Assembly (NCBI GenBank): GCA_964558275.1
Contig: CAZLDH010000130.1
Coordinates: 1 to 7,953, forward strand
DNA: 7,953 bases
Origin: FW021-bin31 sp964558275
Lineage (GTDB): Bacteria; Bacteroidota; Bacteroidia; Chitinophagales; Chitinophagaceae
Reading direction: 5' to 3'
In this document: positions 1 through 6,430 of the stretch, in pieces
Numbering within the stretch: the stretch's first letter is position 1
How the letters are laid out: every line of letters begins with the position of its first letter
Position numbers and translations under genes: made by a program
The notes under the pieces: generated by a model
Seen by the model: only the letters and a program-made list of their open reading frames with translations
Told to the model about the DNA's origin: nothing
Databases searched by the model: none

Positions 1-1
1 C

Positions 2-88
2 AGTCCTCATGCCTTTCGAACTGTCTTTAAGCGCGTGACAGGATTGACACCAAAATCCTATAAAGATAAATATAGTGTCATGTATTAA
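2..88 (+). CDS. AraC-family transcriptional regulator, C-terminal end (partial)
   Basis: Frame 2 is open from the window edge to a TAA at 86-88. It encodes 28 residues ending in SVMY. The segment FRTVFKRVTGLTPKSYKDKY matches the last helix of the AraC/XylS DNA-binding domain, whose usual pattern is F.R.FK...G.TP..YR. This helix belongs to the second helix-turn-helix, so the protein is a DNA-binding activator or repressor. The sensor part lies outside the window, so the effector is unknown. It could equally be the C-terminus of a hybrid two-component regulator, a type common in Bacteroidota that ends in the same domain. The gene converges on the minus-strand transposase gene with 17 bp between the stop codons, and no terminator hairpin is visible there. 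Confidence 0.8.
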   Translation, partial: SPHAFRTVFKRVTGLTPKSYKDKYSVMY

Positions 89-105
89 GCAATTTTAGTG
101 GCTCC

Positions 106-840
106 TTATGAATTGTGAAAGGTGTCGCCTTTCCAATTTCGAGGATTATTGATGATATAATTTTTTATGTTATGGTATGCAGTATTGTTACGTATCACAT
201 GGTCATGGTAGTCATGTTGCCAATTTTTATGTCCTGGTGTATTGCGGAAGATATTGATTTGTTTGGAGGTCTGCATTTTCATTTTTCCTAGTATTTTAGG
301 GATAATCATTTTCCGACGATGTTTTCGATATTGTTTGATTTCGTCGATTGTCGGTTGATAGTTGGGGCGGTGCCACCAGGGGTGGGATGATGATGGGGAT
401 TGGTGGTGTTGTTGGTGGGATGATGGTAGATGTAAATAAAATTCATGAATTTTATTTACATCGCGTTGATTGCCACGTTGGTCATCGCGTTGATTGCCAC
501 GTTGTACGTCGCGTTGATTGTTGCGTCCATTATTATTGTCAATATCTGCCCTGCCATTGTCGAAGTTATAATCCCCCAATTCGATAAGACAATGGATATG
601 ATTGGGCATGACAATCCATTCATCCAATATAACACGTTTATGATATTGCGGCATTTTTAATATTTCTGATTTGACAATTTTGCCCAATTCTGATAGTCTC
701 ATCTGTTTATCAGTCACATTCCCCAAAATACATTGTCTGTTGATAATACAAATAGTTACAAAATACCTGCCGGGAGAGGAGTAATCCCAAAACCTCCATC
801 GGTTAGACGCTATACGATATTTGTTTTTAAATTTCTCCAT
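106..840 (-). CDS. REP-associated tyrosine transposase-like protein (Y1_Tnp / RAYT family)
   Basis: This 244-residue protein has the features of a single-strand HUH nuclease related to IS200/IS605 TnpA. An N-terminal RYFVTICIINR strand lies at about 25-35, and VMPNHIHCLIEL with the metal-binding HIH lies at 81-83. The C-terminal block has DYHDHVIR (210-217) followed by KNYIINNPRNWKGD, where Y228 aligns with the catalytic tyrosine of E. coli TnpA-REP (the 'DYIYINP' motif). Such enzymes cut and join palindromic repeats and are usually domesticated single-copy genes. What is odd is the stretch between the two motifs (about 91-165). It is low complexity, with 8-residue repeats (NQRDVQRG-like, 108-128), a palindrome-encoded peptide (127-137) and a Ser/His/Gln/Pro-rich tract (138-162). 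The insert makes the protein longer than the plain nuclease core. No frameshift is seen, so the gene may be active. No second IS gene or clear flanking inverted repeats are visible. The start is the first ATG in a strongly family-like N-terminus. Confidence 0.85.
   Translation of the reverse strand: MEKFKNKYRIASNRWRFWDYSSPGRYFVTICIINRQCILGNVTDKQMRLSELGKIVKSEILKMPQYHKRVILDEWIVMPNHIHCLIELGDYNFDNGRADIDNNNGRNNQRDVQRGNQRDDQRGNQRDVNKIHEFYLHLPSSHQQHHQSPSSSHPWWHRPNYQPTIDEIKQYRKHRRKMIIPKILGKMKMQTSKQINIFRNTPGHKNWQHDYHDHVIRNNTAYHNIKNYIINNPRNWKGDTFHNS
379..426. repeat. G-rich imperfect repeat in the transposase insert
   Basis: The motif ggtgggatgatg occurs at 381-392 and again at 414-425, a 33-bp period that also preserves frame. 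Between the copies lie further GG and GGGG tracts. On the minus strand this encodes the SSHQQHHQ and SSSHPWWH segments of the low-complexity insert. The tract adjoins the palindrome on its left side. Confidence 0.6.
429..462. repeat. Perfect 34-bp palindrome inside the transposase gene
   Basis: Bases 429-462 equal their own reverse complement, with left arm gatgtaaataaaattca and no mismatch. Pairing fails at the next base out (a at 428, g at 463). The palindrome is in frame and encodes DVNKIHEFYLH on the minus strand (residues 127-137). Because of the symmetry and phase, the plus strand can encode the same peptide. In single-stranded DNA or mRNA it could form a hairpin of about 15 bp. A GTAG tetranucleotide overlaps its left edge (426-429). 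It is probably a small palindromic insertion, but its origin is inferred. Confidence 0.9.
461..530. repeat. 24-bp tandem repeats, three copies, inside the transposase gene
   Basis: Units start at 461, 485 and 509. The first two share cgcgttgattgccacgttg exactly. The third keeps cgcgttgattg and then diverges. The 24-bp period preserves the reading frame and yields 8-residue units of the type NQRDVQRG on the minus strand. The first unit abuts and overlaps by two bases the right end of the 34-bp palindrome. Copy number could change by slippage without breaking the frame. Confidence 0.85.
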
Positions 841-854
841 TATAGTATCGTAGG

Positions 855-862
855 TAAATATA
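855..862 (-). promoter_or_regulatory. Possible -7 element for the transposase gene
   Basis: The minus strand reads TATATTTA here, 14 bp before the ATG. It differs from the Bacteroidota TAnnTTTG consensus only in the last base. A clear -33 element was not found, so this is a weak candidate. Confidence 0.25.
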
Positions 863-980
863 ATATAATTCCTTTAAAGTAAGGTTTAAAGTTCATTTAT
901 TAGCTTCTTATATTGATTTAAATAAATCAAATAAAATTCGTAATATTATGTTTTATCTGAATCACTAACCTATATTTGAC

Positions 981-2900
981 ATGAAAAAAATACTGATTGC
1001 AGTCCTATTTTGTCTTTTGTCTTTTTCTTCTTTTGGTCAAAATAACGAAGACCGTATTCATATTGTACCTGAGCCGGTATCTGTAGTGGCACATGAAGGG
1101 TATTTTCATCTTCCTGAGTATGTGACGCTTGTTGTGCCTGAGAATGAAAAGTTTGAAACTGCTGCGCAGTTATTTAAACAACAATTGGCTACCACTACCG
1201 GAGCAAAAGTTGCGGTGAAGCATCAGCTGGTTCCGGGAACTACTATTGTGTTTGAGTTAAATGAAACAGCGAACAAGGATCTGGGAGAGGAAGGTTATCA
1301 GCTGTTGGTGCATCCAAATGATATTGTCGTGAAAGCGAACCAACCTGCCGGATTATTTTATGGGATGCAGTCATTGATTCAGCTTTTTCCTAAAGAGATT
1401 GAAGGACATCAATTGGCAGAAGGAATAGACTGGAAAGTCCCTTTAGTAGAGATTAAAGATTATCCCCGTTTTGGCTGGAGAGGATTAATGTTTGACGTAG
1501 CTCGCCATTTCTTTACCAAAGAAGAAGTAAAACAGTTTATTGATGAAATGGTGAAGTATAAGTTTAATCTATTGCATTTGCATCTTACCGACGATCAGGG
1601 ATGGCGAATAGAAATTAAAGGATTGCCCAAACTAACAGAGGTTGGTGCTTGGAATGTGAAAAAAGTAGGTTATTTTGGTACTTTTTCTAAGCCGGATGCG
1701 GATGCACCAAGAAATTATGGTGGATTTTATACACAAGAAGATATCAAAGAGCTGGTACAATATGCGAAAGATAGATTTGTAGATATTTTGCCGGAGATTG
1801 ATGTTCCCGCACATAGTTTGGCAGCCGTTGCAGCCTATCCGGAGCTGTCATGTACGGCTGCTGCTGTCAATTATCAGGTGAATTCAGGAGAACAATTTAT
1901 GGATTGGTCACAGGGAGCGCCACCTATTGCCTTAGTGGACAATACGCTTTGTCCGGCTAATGAGGAAGTTTATGATTTTTTAGATAAAGTATTTACGCAG
2001 GTTGCGCAATTATTCCCTTTTGAGTACATCCATGTAGGTGGTGATGAAGCGCCGCAAAACTTTTGGGAGAAAAGTTCCGAAATTAAGAAATTAATGGAGA
2101 AAGAGGATTTGGCAGATATGCATGATGTACAGGCTTATTTTACCAAAAGAGTAAATAAGATTATTACTTCCAAAGGGAAAAAGATGATTGGCTGGGATGA
2201 GATTCTTCAAGGAGGGGATTTGCCAAAAGAGGCAGCTGTGATGAGTTGGCGGGGAATGAAGGGGGGAATCAAAGCGGCTAAATCCGGACATAAAGTAGTG
2301 ATGAGTCCGACAACTTATGCTTATTTGGATTATATGCAGGGAGATCCTATTATTGAACCGAAAGTGTATGCTACGCTGAGATTAAGCAAAGCTTACAAGT
2401 TTGACCCTTTGCCGGAAGGCGTTAATCCAAAATATATAATGGGAGGTCAGGGCAATTTGTGGACGGAGCAGATTTACAATATGCGTCATTTGGAATATAT
2501 GCTTTGGCCCAGAGGAATGGCAGTTGCTGAAGCGGTTTGGTCTCCGGAAAGTAAAAGAAGCTGGCCAGATTTTTTTAACAGGGTAGAATATCAGTTTGAA
2601 AGACTCAATGAGGCAGGGATTAAATATGCGCCCAGTGTGTATGATCCAATTTTCAAGGCTACAGAGACTAAGGAGCATAAGCTAAGTATTGAGCTTGCTA
2701 CGGAAGTGAAAGATTTGGATATTTATTATAGTTTTGATAATTCTTATCCGGATCAGTATTATCCCCAATATGAACATCCATTAACTCCTCCTGAAGACGC
2801 GGTAATGCTTAAGGTGATTACTTACGAAGGAGATAAGAAAATGGGGAGAATGATTTCTATGCCGATAAAAGAACTGAAGAAGAGAGCCGAAATGGAATAA
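981..2900 (+). CDS. Secreted GH20 beta-N-acetylhexosaminidase
   Basis: This 639-residue exo-glycosidase removes terminal beta-linked GlcNAc or GalNAc from chitooligosaccharides, glycans or peptidoglycan fragments by substrate-assisted catalysis. Residues 1-19 form a signal peptide (MKKILIAVLFCLLSFSSFG), so it acts in the periplasm or at the surface. The residue after it is Gln rather than Cys, so there is no lipobox. A GH20b-type N-domain spans about 28-155 and the catalytic barrel about 160-525. The barrel holds DVARHF with substrate-binding R175, LHLHLTDDQGWR (198-209), the catalytic pair D355-E356 in HVGGDEAP, and aromatic pocket residues W405, W423, Y446 and W494 in MIGWDEIL, MSWRG, TTYAYLD and GNLWTE. 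A C-terminal beta domain (about 560-639) resembles the chitobiase/hexosaminidase C-terminal module. All expected catalytic residues are present. No SusC/SusD partner is visible, so the exact substrate cannot be set. The ATG is fixed by the signal peptide. Confidence 0.95.
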   Translation: MKKILIAVLFCLLSFSSFGQNNEDRIHIVPEPVSVVAHEGYFHLPEYVTLVVPENEKFETAAQLFKQQLATTTGAKVAVKHQLVPGTTIVFELNETANKDLGEEGYQLLVHPNDIVVKANQPAGLFYGMQSLIQLFPKEIEGHQLAEGIDWKVPLVEIKDYPRFGWRGLMFDVARHFFTKEEVKQFIDEMVKYKFNLLHLHLTDDQGWRIEIKGLPKLTEVGAWNVKKVGYFGTFSKPDADAPRNYGGFYTQEDIKELVQYAKDRFVDILPEIDVPAHSLAAVAAYPELSCTAAAVNYQVNSGEQFMDWSQGAPPIALVDNTLCPANEEVYDFLDKVFTQVAQLFPFEYIHVGGDEAPQNFWEKSSEIKKLMEKEDLADMHDVQAYFTKRVNKIITSKGKKMIGWDEILQGGDLPKEAAVMSWRGMKGGIKAAKSGHKVVMSPTTYAYLDYMQGDPIIEPKVYATLRLSKAYKFDPLPEGVNPKYIMGGQGNLWTEQIYNMRHLEYMLWPRGMAVAEAVWSPESKRSWPDFFNRVEYQFERLNEAGIKYAPSVYDPIFKATETKEHKLSIELATEVKDLDIYYSFDNSYPDQYYPQYEHPLTPPEDAVMLKVITYEGDKKMGRMISMPIKELKKRAEME

Positions 2901-2915
2901 AACCTTAAATTATAT

Positions 2916-2932
2916 GGACAAAGTGTCTTTTT
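2916..2932 (+). terminator. Weak possible terminator after the hexosaminidase gene
   Basis: The short stem gaca/tgtc (2917-2920 with 2924-2927, loop aag) can extend by one G-T pair and is followed by five T residues. It sits 16 bp after the stop codon. The stem is short, so termination may be inefficient or may happen elsewhere. Confidence 0.3.
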
Positions 2933-2987
2933 AATAAATATTTTAGTGTTATTAGGCAGTAATACCAAATAATTAAGGATAGTTTTA

Positions 2988-2995
2988 TATTTTCG
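2988..2995 (+). promoter_or_regulatory. Possible -7 element upstream of thrS
   Basis: TATTTTCG matches TAnnTTTG at all but one of the fixed positions, and lies in the 138-bp AT-rich gap before thrS. Transcription starting a few bases downstream would give a leader of roughly 35-40 nt. No convincing -33 TTG is seen at the usual distance, and no T-box-like leader fits in that length. Confidence 0.35.
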
Positions 2996-3038
2996 CATTT
3001 ATAAGAATATATAAAATAGGAAATAGGTTTATCCTTGT

Positions 3039-4985
3039 ATGGAAAATATAAAAATCACATTGCCTGATGGTTCAGTGAAGTCTTTTGAAAAAGGAATTAA
3101 CGGACTGGATATCGCAGGTTCGATTAGTCAGGGTCTCGCACGTAACGTATTAGCCGCAGAAGTAAATGGAGAAATTTGGGATGCTACACGAGCGATTGAC
3201 GAAGATGCAGAAGTAAGTTTATTAACCTGGAAAGATAAAGGAGGGAAGAAAGCTTTTTGGCATTCTTCGGCGCACCTCTTAGCGGAAGCATTAGAGGAGG
3301 TTTTTCCGGGGGTTAAATTTGGTATTGGACCACCGATTGATAATGGGTTTTATTATGATATTGACTTAGGTGATCGGCAGATTTCTGATGAGGATTTGAT
3401 CGTTTTGGAAAAGAAGATGAAGGCATTATCCAAGCAGAAGAATGCTTATGTCCGTAAGGATGTTTCAAAGAAGGATGCCATTGCTTATTTCAAAGACAAG
3501 GGGGATGAATATAAGCTTGAACTTATTGACGGTCTGAAAGATGGATCCATCACCTTTTATACCCAAGGGAACTTTACAGATTTATGTAGGGGACCCCATA
3601 TCCCCAATACCGGATTTATTAAAGCGATTAAGCTGACCAGTATTGCCGGAGCTTATTGGCGAGGAGATGAGCATAACAAGATGCTGACGCGAATTTATGG
3701 TATTACTTTTCCGAAAAAGAAAGAACTAACAGAATATCTTGAAAGGGTAGAAGAGGCTAAAAAGAGAGATCATCGAAAGCTGGGGAAAGAGCTGGAATTA
3801 TTTACCTTTTCCGAAAAAGTGGGAGCCGGATTGCCGCTTTGGCTGCCTAAAGGAGCCAAGTTGAGAGAGCGATTACAAGGTTTTTTACAGGAGGCACAGC
3901 GTGCTGCCGGTTATGAGCCTGTGATTACACCGCATATTGGGAATAAAAGTCTGTATGAAACTTCAGGTCATTATGCCAAATACGGAAAAGATAGCTTTCA
4001 GCCTATTCATACGCCACAGGAAGGGGAAGAATATTTGTTGAAGCCGATGAACTGCCCGCATCATTGTGAGGTGTATAAATCTTCTCCCAAATCTTATAAA
4101 GAGTTACCGGTTAGATATGCCGAGTTTGGTACGGTATATCGCTACGAGCAGAGTGGCGAGCTGCATGGTCTGACAAGAGTACGCGGATTTACACAAGATG
4201 ATGCGCATTTGTTTTGCCGTCCCGATCAGGTGAAGGAAGAATTTTTAAGAGTGATTGACTTGGTATTTTATGTTTTTAAAAGCCTTGGTTTTGAAGAATA
4301 TACAGCACAGGTCTCTTTAAGAGACAAAAAAGATCATTCGAAATACATCGGATCTGAAGAAAATTGGGAATTGGCTGAACAAGCCATACTAGAATCTGTT
4401 AAAGAGAAAGAATTAGACACGGTAATAGAATATGATGAAGCTGCTTTTTATGGACCAAAGCTTGATTTTATGGTGAGTGATGCCTTAGGAAGGAAGTGGC
4501 AATTGGGCACAATTCAGGTAGATTATAACCTCCCTGAAAGGTTTCAGTTAGAGTATATAGGTGCTGATAATCAAAAACACAGACCGGTTATGATTCATCG
4601 TGCGCCTTTCGGGAGTCTTGAACGTTTTGTTGCTGTTTTAATAGAACATTGTGGTGGGAATTTCCCGTTGTGGCTCACACCAACACAGGTGAAAGTGCTA
4701 CCTATTAGTGATAAATCTAATAAATATTCGGAAAAAATCGTTGAATTATTAGAAAAAGCGGATATTCGCGCTGAAATAGATGATAGAAGTGAAAAAATAG
4801 GTAGAAAAATTCGTGATGCAGAATTGATGAAAATTCCCTATATGCTTATCATTGGTGATAAAGAAGTGGCTGAAAATAAATGGTCTGTAAGAAAACATAA
4901 GCATGGAGATCTCGGGAAAGTAAATCCGGAAGAATTTATCCAAATGCTGTCAAAAGAAGTAAAAGAAAAAAGCGTTTTTGAATAA
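3039..4985 (+). CDS. thrS: Threonine--tRNA ligase
   Basis: This cytoplasmic class II synthetase charges tRNA-Thr with threonine and edits mis-attached serine. At 648 residues it has the normal full-length bacterial layout. A TGS domain spans about 1-63. The editing domain (about 65-225) has HSSAH (H75, H79) and DLCRGPH (C183, H187), so the serine-clearing site is intact. The class II catalytic core spans about 250-540 and the anticodon-binding domain about 548-645. The zinc ligands that hold threonine are C339 (MNCPHH), H390 (DDAH) and H520 (MIHRA). Motif 2 is around YRYEQSGELHGLTRVRGFTQDD (367-388), and motif 3 ends in GSLERF (525-530). It is followed 31 bp later by infC, the conserved thrS-infC pairing, so the two are likely co-transcribed. 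No truncation or missing key residue is seen. Confidence 0.98.
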   Translation: MENIKITLPDGSVKSFEKGINGLDIAGSISQGLARNVLAAEVNGEIWDATRAIDEDAEVSLLTWKDKGGKKAFWHSSAHLLAEALEEVFPGVKFGIGPPIDNGFYYDIDLGDRQISDEDLIVLEKKMKALSKQKNAYVRKDVSKKDAIAYFKDKGDEYKLELIDGLKDGSITFYTQGNFTDLCRGPHIPNTGFIKAIKLTSIAGAYWRGDEHNKMLTRIYGITFPKKKELTEYLERVEEAKKRDHRKLGKELELFTFSEKVGAGLPLWLPKGAKLRERLQGFLQEAQRAAGYEPVITPHIGNKSLYETSGHYAKYGKDSFQPIHTPQEGEEYLLKPMNCPHHCEVYKSSPKSYKELPVRYAEFGTVYRYEQSGELHGLTRVRGFTQDDAHLFCRPDQVKEEFLRVIDLVFYVFKSLGFEEYTAQVSLRDKKDHSKYIGSEENWELAEQAILESVKEKELDTVIEYDEAAFYGPKLDFMVSDALGRKWQLGTIQVDYNLPERFQLEYIGADNQKHRPVMIHRAPFGSLERFVAVLIEHCGGNFPLWLTPTQVKVLPISDKSNKYSEKIVELLEKADIRAEIDDRSEKIGRKIRDAELMKIPYMLIIGDKEVAENKWSVRKHKHGDLGKVNPEEFIQMLSKEVKEKSVFE

Positions 4986-5016
4986 AAACAAAATTTGTCA
5001 ATCAATTTAAATTTTA

Positions 5017-5577
5017 ATGAAGAGAAGAAAATCAAACAAAAGAAGGTTTAATCGGAGAAAAGGACCTGAACACAGAATTAATGAAAGAATTAGGGTTCCT
5101 GAAGTGAGAGTGGTAGGAGATAATGTAAAAGTGGGTGTCTATTCATCTGACAAGGCGCGTGAGATGGCAAGAGAACAGGAATTGGATTTGGTGGAGATTT
5201 CTCCTAACGCAAAACCTCCTGTTTGTAAGATTATTGACTATAAAAAATTTCTATACGAGAAAAAACGTAAGGAAAAAGAAATTAAAGCAAAATCTGCTAA
5301 ATCTGAAGTAAAAGAGATTAGATTTACACCTAATACGGATGATCATGATCTTTCTTTTAAAACAAAACATGCAGAGAAATTTTTGAAAGGCGGAAATAAA
5401 GTGAAAGCTTATGTGCAATTTCGTGGTAGAGGTATTCTGTTTAAAGACAGAGGAGAATTGCTATTGTTGAAATTTGCGGAAAGTCTTTCTGAAGTGGGAC
5501 AATTAGAAAATATGCCGAAGATGGAGGGAAGACGCATGATTGCTATTTTTGCTCCCAAATCTACCAAGAAGAAATAG
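5017..5577 (+). CDS. infC: Translation initiation factor IF-3
   Basis: IF-3 binds the 30S subunit, prevents premature 50S joining and checks the start codon and initiator tRNA. The 186-residue protein has both domains. The N-domain is about 19-85 (HRINERIRVPEVRVVG, then LDLVEISPNAKPPVCKIIDYKKFLYE). A highly charged Lys/Glu linker spans about 80-96. The C-domain is about 97-183 (VKEIRFTPNTDDHDLSFKTKHAEKFL, RGRGILFKDRGE, MEGRRMIAIFAP). A basic N-terminal extension (1-15, rich in Arg and Lys) precedes the conserved core. ATG at 5017 is chosen. An in-frame ATT lies at 5011, just after a stop at 5008, so the rare AUU start known from E. coli infC is possible in principle but less likely with an ATG two codons on. 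The expected downstream partners rpmI and rplT are absent; a terminator follows instead. Confidence 0.97.
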   Translation: MKRRKSNKRRFNRRKGPEHRINERIRVPEVRVVGDNVKVGVYSSDKAREMAREQELDLVEISPNAKPPVCKIIDYKKFLYEKKRKEKEIKAKSAKSEVKEIRFTPNTDDHDLSFKTKHAEKFLKGGNKVKAYVQFRGRGILFKDRGELLLLKFAESLSEVGQLENMPKMEGRRMIAIFAPKSTKKK

Positions 5578-5615
5578 GGTTATATAAGAGATATTAATAA
5601 GTAAATAATTTATTA

Positions 5616-5667
5616 AAAAAAGGGTGGCAAGGAATATTTAAAATACGCCTTACCATCCTTTTTTCTT
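5616..5667 (+). terminator. Intrinsic terminator ending the thrS-infC transcript
   Basis: Left arm 5616-5632 (A-tract, gggtggcaagg) pairs with right arm 5648-5664 (ccttaccatcc, T-tract). There is one G-T pair and one A-C mismatch around a 15-nt loop, and further T residues follow. The A-tract on the left mirrors the T-tract, so the hairpin could also act on the other strand. It begins about 38 bp after the infC stop. Confidence 0.8.
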
Positions 5668-5674
5668 ATTTTTG
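5667..5674 (+). promoter_or_regulatory. -7 promoter element for the TPR membrane protein gene
   Basis: TATTTTTG is an exact match to the Bacteroidota TAnnTTTG consensus. It lies 35 bp before the ATG and overlaps the T-tract of the infC terminator. Any -33 element would fall inside the terminator hairpin's right side, where no clear TTG is seen. Confidence 0.5.
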
Positions 5675-5709
5675 CGAACTGAATTTTGACTTTTAATAGA
5701 AAAATATAG

Positions 5710-6357
5710 ATGATACGTAAACTTTTTTTGAAATATAGATTACACCTTGGGCTATTATTTATTCTGCTCGGTCTGTTGTTTAACTTTACAAATGGTATTA
5801 GCTTAGCCTGGATATTTTATTTTATTGCTTTAGTTCTCGTATTTACTCACTTTTTTCTTGGTCCCTTGGGACTGGCTCAGGGCTATCTTGAGGAAGGTGA
5901 TTTAGAAGGAGCAGAAGTAATCTTAAATAAAATCCAATTCCCAGGGTTATTGTATAAACCTATTCGCTCAACTTATTACTTCTTAAAGTCCATCATTGCA
6001 AGTACAAGGCAAGATTTGGATGAAGCTGAAGATTTTATGCAGAAATGTGTTTCTTTGGGCACACCGATGAAAGAAGTGCAGGCACAGGCCTTTTTTCAGT
6101 TGGGAAATATCTCTTACCAAAAGAGCAATATGAAAAAAGCCAAAGAGTATTTGCGTAAAGCTGTCAATGCCGGTTTGCCGGATAGAGAAAGTCGTGCAGC
6201 GGCTTATATTCAATTGGCTTCTATCTCTATTTCAAGTAGGGATATGCGTAATGCACGTCGTTATCATAAATTATGTAAGAAGGAAAAACCAACCTCTACC
6301 GAGGTAGTCATGCAATTAAAACAATTAGACAAATATATCTCTCGTATGCCGGGATAA
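5710..6357 (+). CDS. Membrane-anchored tetratricopeptide repeat protein, function unknown
   Basis: I do not recognise a named family for this 215-residue protein. Two hydrophobic segments at about 12-26 and 30-52 form a likely helical hairpin anchor, with basic residues before the first (RKLFLKYR). The rest (53-205) consists of helical TPR-like units. AQGYLEEGDLEGAEVILNKI at 56-75 is the first. QAQAFFQLGNISYQKSNMKKAKEYLRKAV (124-152) is a clear TPR with the usual G/Y/A pattern. SRAAAYIQLASISISSRDMRNARRYHKL (161-188) is another, and 87-117 fits a further degenerate unit. TPRs hold protein partners, so a scaffold role at the inner membrane is reasonable, probably facing the cytoplasm, but the partner is not indicated by neighbours. 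It has its own likely promoter, is separated from infC by a terminator, and ends with tandem TAA stops (6355-6360). Confidence 0.85.
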   Translation: MIRKLFLKYRLHLGLLFILLGLLFNFTNGISLAWIFYFIALVLVFTHFFLGPLGLAQGYLEEGDLEGAEVILNKIQFPGLLYKPIRSTYYFLKSIIASTRQDLDEAEDFMQKCVSLGTPMKEVQAQAFFQLGNISYQKSNMKKAKEYLRKAVNAGLPDRESRAAAYIQLASISISSRDMRNARRYHKLCKKEKPTSTEVVMQLKQLDKYISRMPG

Positions 6358-6367
6358 TAAAATAGGC

Positions 6368-6398
6368 TTGCAATAGCGAAAAGATATTTTTATCTTCG
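6368..6398 (+). promoter_or_regulatory. Promoter for the transketolase-purD unit
   Basis: A -33 type TTG (6368-6370) lies 20 bp upstream of TATCTTCG (6391-6398), one base off the TAnnTTTG consensus. The spacing suits the Bacteroidota primary sigma factor. The predicted start would be around 6403-6406, giving a leader of about 25-28 nt. The position also argues against a GTG start at 6398 for the downstream gene. Confidence 0.5.
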
Positions 6399-6430
6399 TG
6401 CCGATTACTTACTTATTAATAAAAGAAATT

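Noticed and set aside
89..105. Terminator between the AraC-type gene and the transposase gene.
   Set aside because: The 17-bp gap has no stem with a T-tract on either strand.
364..419. Possible G-quadruplex in the G-rich stretch on the plus strand.
   Set aside because: Runs of three or more G are present, but the loops (up to about 18 nt) do not fit a standard four-tract pattern. Only a weak two-layer form is possible.
461..530. CRISPR-like array.
   Set aside because: The 24-bp units are contiguous with no spacers and lie in frame inside a coding gene, so they are tandem repeats and not repeat-spacer units.
348..660. Open frames on the plus strand across the transposase gene, including one carrying the same NKIHEFYLH peptide.
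   Set aside because: They are mirror products of the repeats and palindrome in the real minus-strand gene. The peptide match follows from the symmetry of 429-462. They have no family resemblance.
106..840. Complete IS200/IS605 insertion sequence.
   Set aside because: No TnpB gene and no clear subterminal hairpins bracket the gene. The sequence fits a stand-alone RAYT-type gene better.
971..978. Exact TAnnTTTG match (TATATTTG) immediately before the hexosaminidase ATG.
   Set aside because: A start site a few bases downstream would fall inside or after the ATG at 981, which the signal peptide supports as the true start. It is more likely chance in AT-rich sequence, or would require a leaderless transcript.
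6398..6430. N-terminal extension of the transketolase subunit from a GTG at 6398.
   Set aside because: The GTG overlaps the likely -7 element and the added residues (MPITYLLIKEI) do not belong to the family. The ATG at 6431 gives the expected N-terminus.
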